This document shows positions 13,056 to 15,618 of a DNA stretch of 15,618 bases, piece by piece. The stretch spans positions 1 to 15,618 of the forward strand of contig CAMBQS010000042.1 in assembly GCA_945870015.1 (NCBI GenBank). The letters run 5' to 3'. The stretch is from Desulfocicer vacuolatum DSM 3385 (lineage in GTDB: Bacteria; Desulfobacterota; Desulfobacteria; Desulfobacterales; SURF-7). The notes beneath the pieces were generated by a model. That model made no database searches. It saw nothing but the letters and a program-made list of their open reading frames with translations, and was not told the origin of the DNA. Every line of letters begins with the position of its first letter. Position 1 is the stretch's first letter. Made by a program: the position numbers and the translations under genes.

Positions 13056-15005
13056 TTATACAATCTGCATGGGATGAAAAACAGCCTGAAACATCGATAC
13101 CAGCAGACTATATACGGCTGTATTATCCTTTGTCTTGACAAGAGACTGCATGGTGTCATCCAATTCTTCCAGCTCGATCTTGAATCGTTCAAGCTTTTTC
13201 AGACATGTCATTTTTTTGACCTGCCCGGGGTTTTCCGAATCATCCATTTTTCTGCGGAACCCGGTAATCTGTTTTGCCGAAGCTTTCAGAAGCTGCTCCC
13301 TGTTTTTCCCAGATTCAAAGACCGGTTGACCCATTACCTGCTCATGGATCATTTCAAGAAGCCTTACCCTTCTGTCCTGCATGTTTTGAATAAACATCTT
13401 TTTTGCAGCACTCGGCAAGGAAACCTGTATGGTCTTTAAAAGCACTTCCCTTTTCTTGACATTGGTTTGAAACTCCGAAGCAGCACTTTGCCAGAAAACA
13501 CGGTTTGTCTTCTTCAGCACATTGGTTATGCTGCTTTTCTCCATACGTGCTTTCTCAATTATTCTGATGATACCCGATAATTTCAAGGCTGTTTTTTCAA
13601 ACAGCCGGGCTCCGGTGACAACAAAATAGATCATGGCAACCGTTGCATACCAATCCTGAAGATACAGGATTGCCGGCAAGTCCTTATAGACTTCCTGCAG
13701 GACAGCGTTCTGGAATAACTGCGACGGAGTTGCAAAAAAAGGAGTCCCTCCCAGTTGTGGCTGCTCAATTTTTCCATCTCCATGGGTTTTATAAATAACA
13801 GCGGTTTCAACATCGATCAAGCCCAGTTGATATTGATCCGGCGAGGAGAGAAAATTGGGATTCTTTTCCGGATCACCGGTAACCAGTATATTATCCAGTT
13901 TAAAATCCCTCATTGCAACGCCCTTATCGCGAAGCCACGCCAGAAGATCCAGTATGTTCGTGATGATTCCTTCTATCCGGGGTTTGCTTTTTGTAAAATA
14001 TTTTTTATGAAGATCCTCTTTTACCGTTGACCGGTATGCAGAAACCGTCCCCTCTCTTTCATTGGTCACCGCATGAAAAATTCCATTGATCTCTTCGACA
14101 ATCCCAGGAGAGACATGTTTTTCAGACGATACCACTCTCTTTCCGGCAAGGTTCCAGAGGAACCAGTCCTCAATTTTATACTGAAGCGTGGAGGGTTGTA
14201 TCTTATGGCGGCTGAGCATTTCCTGCACACTGGTCTCAAAGGCGGAATACAGTTTATTCAGATCAAACCCCAGACTTCCTTTTTCATGACCATATCTTCC
14301 TTCAAAAAAATGATATCCTGTAATGATTCCCTTATTTCCTGTGATTTCTTCGAAAAAACGGCTTTCATCATCCACATGCAGTTTATTCAGAACATCGCCC
14401 AGAATATTGAATCGGGAAAGGTCCATGAAAAAGACAAAAGAATCGTCTATCTTCAAATATTCCTGAAACTCAACATTTTTCTTGAGCCAACTGATATATT
14501 TCCCTTCCATTTTTTCCGTATTGACCCGGTCGCCGGGGAAGGAATAGATCCGTTTCAGAATCACCGACACACCCGGAACAACACATGCCCTTGGCTCCAG
14601 CCGGAAAACAATTCTCTGGTCTGCATAAATACTGTCCAGATACCGGTTCAGGTCTGTTATGGGAGATGGTGGAATTTTAACCACCAGATGATCGTCATAA
14701 ATCACATAAAAGCATATGCTCTTGCTGCCGCTTTCTTCCCCCAGCGGTGCAATAGTCATGCGCCTTGATATCCACTCGCCATTGTGTTCAACCCGTAATT
14801 CAAAGGTGGAAAATTTTGAACCAAGCGCAGAAACCTCCAGACGCTTTACCTCAAAAGGCGCTTGAGATGAAGCATTGATCTGATATTTGAACAGTTTAAT
14901 GAAGTACCGGAGAATGGTTGCCCTGTTCTTTGAATAATCCTTTGATCTGATCGCGGGAGGCCCTTTTTTTTCGATCATTTTCATAGATCCATGAGCAAGT
15001 TGCAT
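13056..15005 (-). CDS. Divergent Ser/Thr protein kinase-like protein
   Basis: A 649-residue protein with a recognisable but unusual kinase core. 'LVVKIPPSP' (107-115) places the ATP lysine at Lys110. The catalytic loop reads 'MRDFKLDNILV' (365-375), with Asp367, Lys369 and Asn372 intact but His of HRD replaced by Met. 'LIDVETA' (396-402) stands for DFG, keeping Asp398. 'GTPFFATPSQ' (420-429) resembles the activation-loop/APE region, and 'DWYATVAMIYFVVTG' (451-465) matches helix F. About 255 residues separate Lys110 from the catalytic loop, far more than the usual 100 or so, implying a large insert. The region after 480 is helical and charged. Catalytic residues suggest activity; substrates are unknown. 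The ATG at 15005 lacks a ribosome site; ATGs eight and ten codons in are alternatives. It follows a GT81 gene. Confidence 0.78.
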   Translation of the reverse strand: MQLAHGSMKMIEKKGPPAIRSKDYSKNRATILRYFIKLFKYQINASSQAPFEVKRLEVSALGSKFSTFELRVEHNGEWISRRMTIAPLGEESGSKSICFYVIYDDHLVVKIPPSPITDLNRYLDSIYADQRIVFRLEPRACVVPGVSVILKRIYSFPGDRVNTEKMEGKYISWLKKNVEFQEYLKIDDSFVFFMDLSRFNILGDVLNKLHVDDESRFFEEITGNKGIITGYHFFEGRYGHEKGSLGFDLNKLYSAFETSVQEMLSRHKIQPSTLQYKIEDWFLWNLAGKRVVSSEKHVSPGIVEEINGIFHAVTNEREGTVSAYRSTVKEDLHKKYFTKSKPRIEGIITNILDLLAWLRDKGVAMRDFKLDNILVTGDPEKNPNFLSSPDQYQLGLIDVETAVIYKTHGDGKIEQPQLGGTPFFATPSQLFQNAVLQEVYKDLPAILYLQDWYATVAMIYFVVTGARLFEKTALKLSGIIRIIEKARMEKSSITNVLKKTNRVFWQSAASEFQTNVKKREVLLKTIQVSLPSAAKKMFIQNMQDRRVRLLEMIHEQVMGQPVFESGKNREQLLKASAKQITGFRRKMDDSENPGQVKKMTCLKKLERFKIELEELDDTMQSLVKTKDNTAVYSLLVSMFQAVFHPMQIV

Positions 15006-15079
15006 TGAATAGGAGGTTATTATGTTGTTTCGGAGCTGATCATCTCTATTTTTTCAAAACATCACAAAATATTCAAGAC

Positions 15080-15618
15080 TTATTTGGATGTTCTCTTTTC
15101 AGGTGAAAATCTTTCACGATATTCCGGGATATCGATCATGGGAGGGCGTTCCTGCTCCACCAACTGACGGATATCCGGTTTATAACTGTTTTTTTCCAGC
15201 TTGAACTGAATCATTTCATTATACATCTCTTTTTTCTTCTCGATAAGCCCCAGTTTTTCGATCCGGTTCAGAAATGTTTTCAATATCACGAACGACATTC
15301 TGCCAAGGGCTTTTGTATCCTGATTCCGGTGAACCCGTTTTTCAAGGTCTACCTGTGCGATCACTTCCAGCCCCCACTTTTCATAGATATCCAGAATCAT
15401 ACTGGTTTCAATTCCATATCCAATGGGAAAAGGAATTCTTTCAAAAATATCCCGGTAGCCGGCGTATTCACCGGAAAGCGGCTGAAGTATCTGCGTCAAT
15501 TCCGGGAAATAGAGTGAAAACAGAGGCCGGATCACCAGTTCCGTAACCCTTCCGCCACCGGTTGCCCGTATCATATTTGTTCCGATTGCAATGGGCCTGT
15601 CATAAAATGCTTTTGCAT
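15080..15618 (-). CDS. Glucosyl-3-phosphoglycerate synthase-like GT81 glycosyltransferase, C-terminal part (runs off the right edge)
   Basis: The frame is open to the window edge, giving the last 179 residues. The visible start, AKAFYDRPIAIGTN, leads into 'ATGGGRVTELVIRPLFSLYFPEL', which strongly resembles mycobacterial GpgS. 'LQPLSGEYAGYRDIF', 'GYGIETSMILDIYEKWGL' and 'IAQVDLEKRVHRNQ' also follow that family, including the His of the metal/acceptor region. GpgS moves glucose from an NDP-glucose to 3-phosphoglycerate, the first step to glucosylglycerate, a compatible solute or polysaccharide primer. The nucleotide-binding DXD half lies outside the window. It is followed after 74 bases by the kinase gene on the same strand. 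A related NDP-sugar transferase cannot be excluded. Confidence 0.85.
   Translation of the reverse strand, partial: AKAFYDRPIAIGTNMIRATGGGRVTELVIRPLFSLYFPELTQILQPLSGEYAGYRDIFERIPFPIGYGIETSMILDIYEKWGLEVIAQVDLEKRVHRNQDTKALGRMSFVILKTFLNRIEKLGLIEKKKEMYNEMIQFKLEKNSYKPDIRQLVEQERPPMIDIPEYRERFSPEKRTSK

Noticed and set aside
14073..14768. A 231-codon open frame on the plus strand opposite the kinase gene
   Set aside because: It is antisense to the kinase frame, which has conserved catalytic residues; it has no ribosome site or domain.
15010..15038. A perfect AGGAGG on the plus strand followed by ATG and a five-codon frame
   Set aside because: The frame ends after five codons, and both flanking genes are on the minus strand; it is probably chance. 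On the transcribed strand it is CCTCCT just before the kinase start.

Overview
The window reads as a piece of a strictly anaerobic, Gram-negative bacterial chromosome, most likely a sulfate-reducing or syntrophic Desulfobacterota (Desulfobacterales-like). This rests on a four-subunit ferredoxin-dependent 2-oxoacid oxidoreductase next to two acyl-CoA dehydrogenases and an electron-transfer flavoprotein, a sigma-54-type AAA+ regulator, and C6/G6-rich intergenic repeats. It is an inference from gene content. No rRNA or other phylogenetic marker is present.

Layout. (1) 1-1257, minus strand: fabD overlapping the start of a FabI-like short-chain dehydrogenase that runs off the left edge. (2) 1258-1773: a 516-base divergent intergenic region with a compound G6/C6 inverted-repeat element and a perfect 19-bp palindrome. 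(3) 1774-3273, plus: a sigma-54-interacting AAA+ regulator with an in-frame 27-bp tandem duplication. (4) 3281-6309, minus: acyl-CoA dehydrogenase 1, etfB, etfA. (5) 6582-8341, plus, divergent from (4): an XRE-cupin regulator and acyl-CoA dehydrogenase 2. (6) 8342-8555: two terminator-like structures and a promoter candidate. (7) 8556-11709, plus: 2-oxoacid:ferredoxin oxidoreductase gamma, delta, alpha and beta subunits. (8) 11706-12692, minus: a membrane-anchored M23 (LytM) peptidase with an interlocked stop codon. (9) 12693-13055: non-coding, with direct repeats and a large hairpin. (10) 13056-15618, minus: a GT81 glucosyl-3-phosphoglycerate synthase-like gene (running off the right edge) followed by a divergent Ser/Thr protein kinase.

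How the genes fit together. Blocks 4-7 look like one catabolic module. The oxidoreductase would convert a 2-oxoacid to acyl-CoA, CO2 and reduced ferredoxin. The acyl-CoA dehydrogenases and ETF would then desaturate an acyl-CoA. The EtfB carries sequence marks of the NAD-linked, bifurcating type, so ferredoxin reduced in the first step could in principle be used by the ETF in the second (electron confurcation), with NADH as the product. A branched-chain or aryl 2-oxoacid is a plausible substrate, but sequence alone does not settle it. The XRE-cupin protein sits at the divergent centre and is the obvious candidate local regulator; palindromic candidate operators lie before its own gene and before acd2.

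The right end joins glucosylglycerate-type compatible-solute synthesis to an atypical kinase (HRD changed to MRD, DFG to DVE, long insert between the ATP lysine and the catalytic loop). The left end looks like a dedicated or accessory fatty-acid or polyketide synthesis set.
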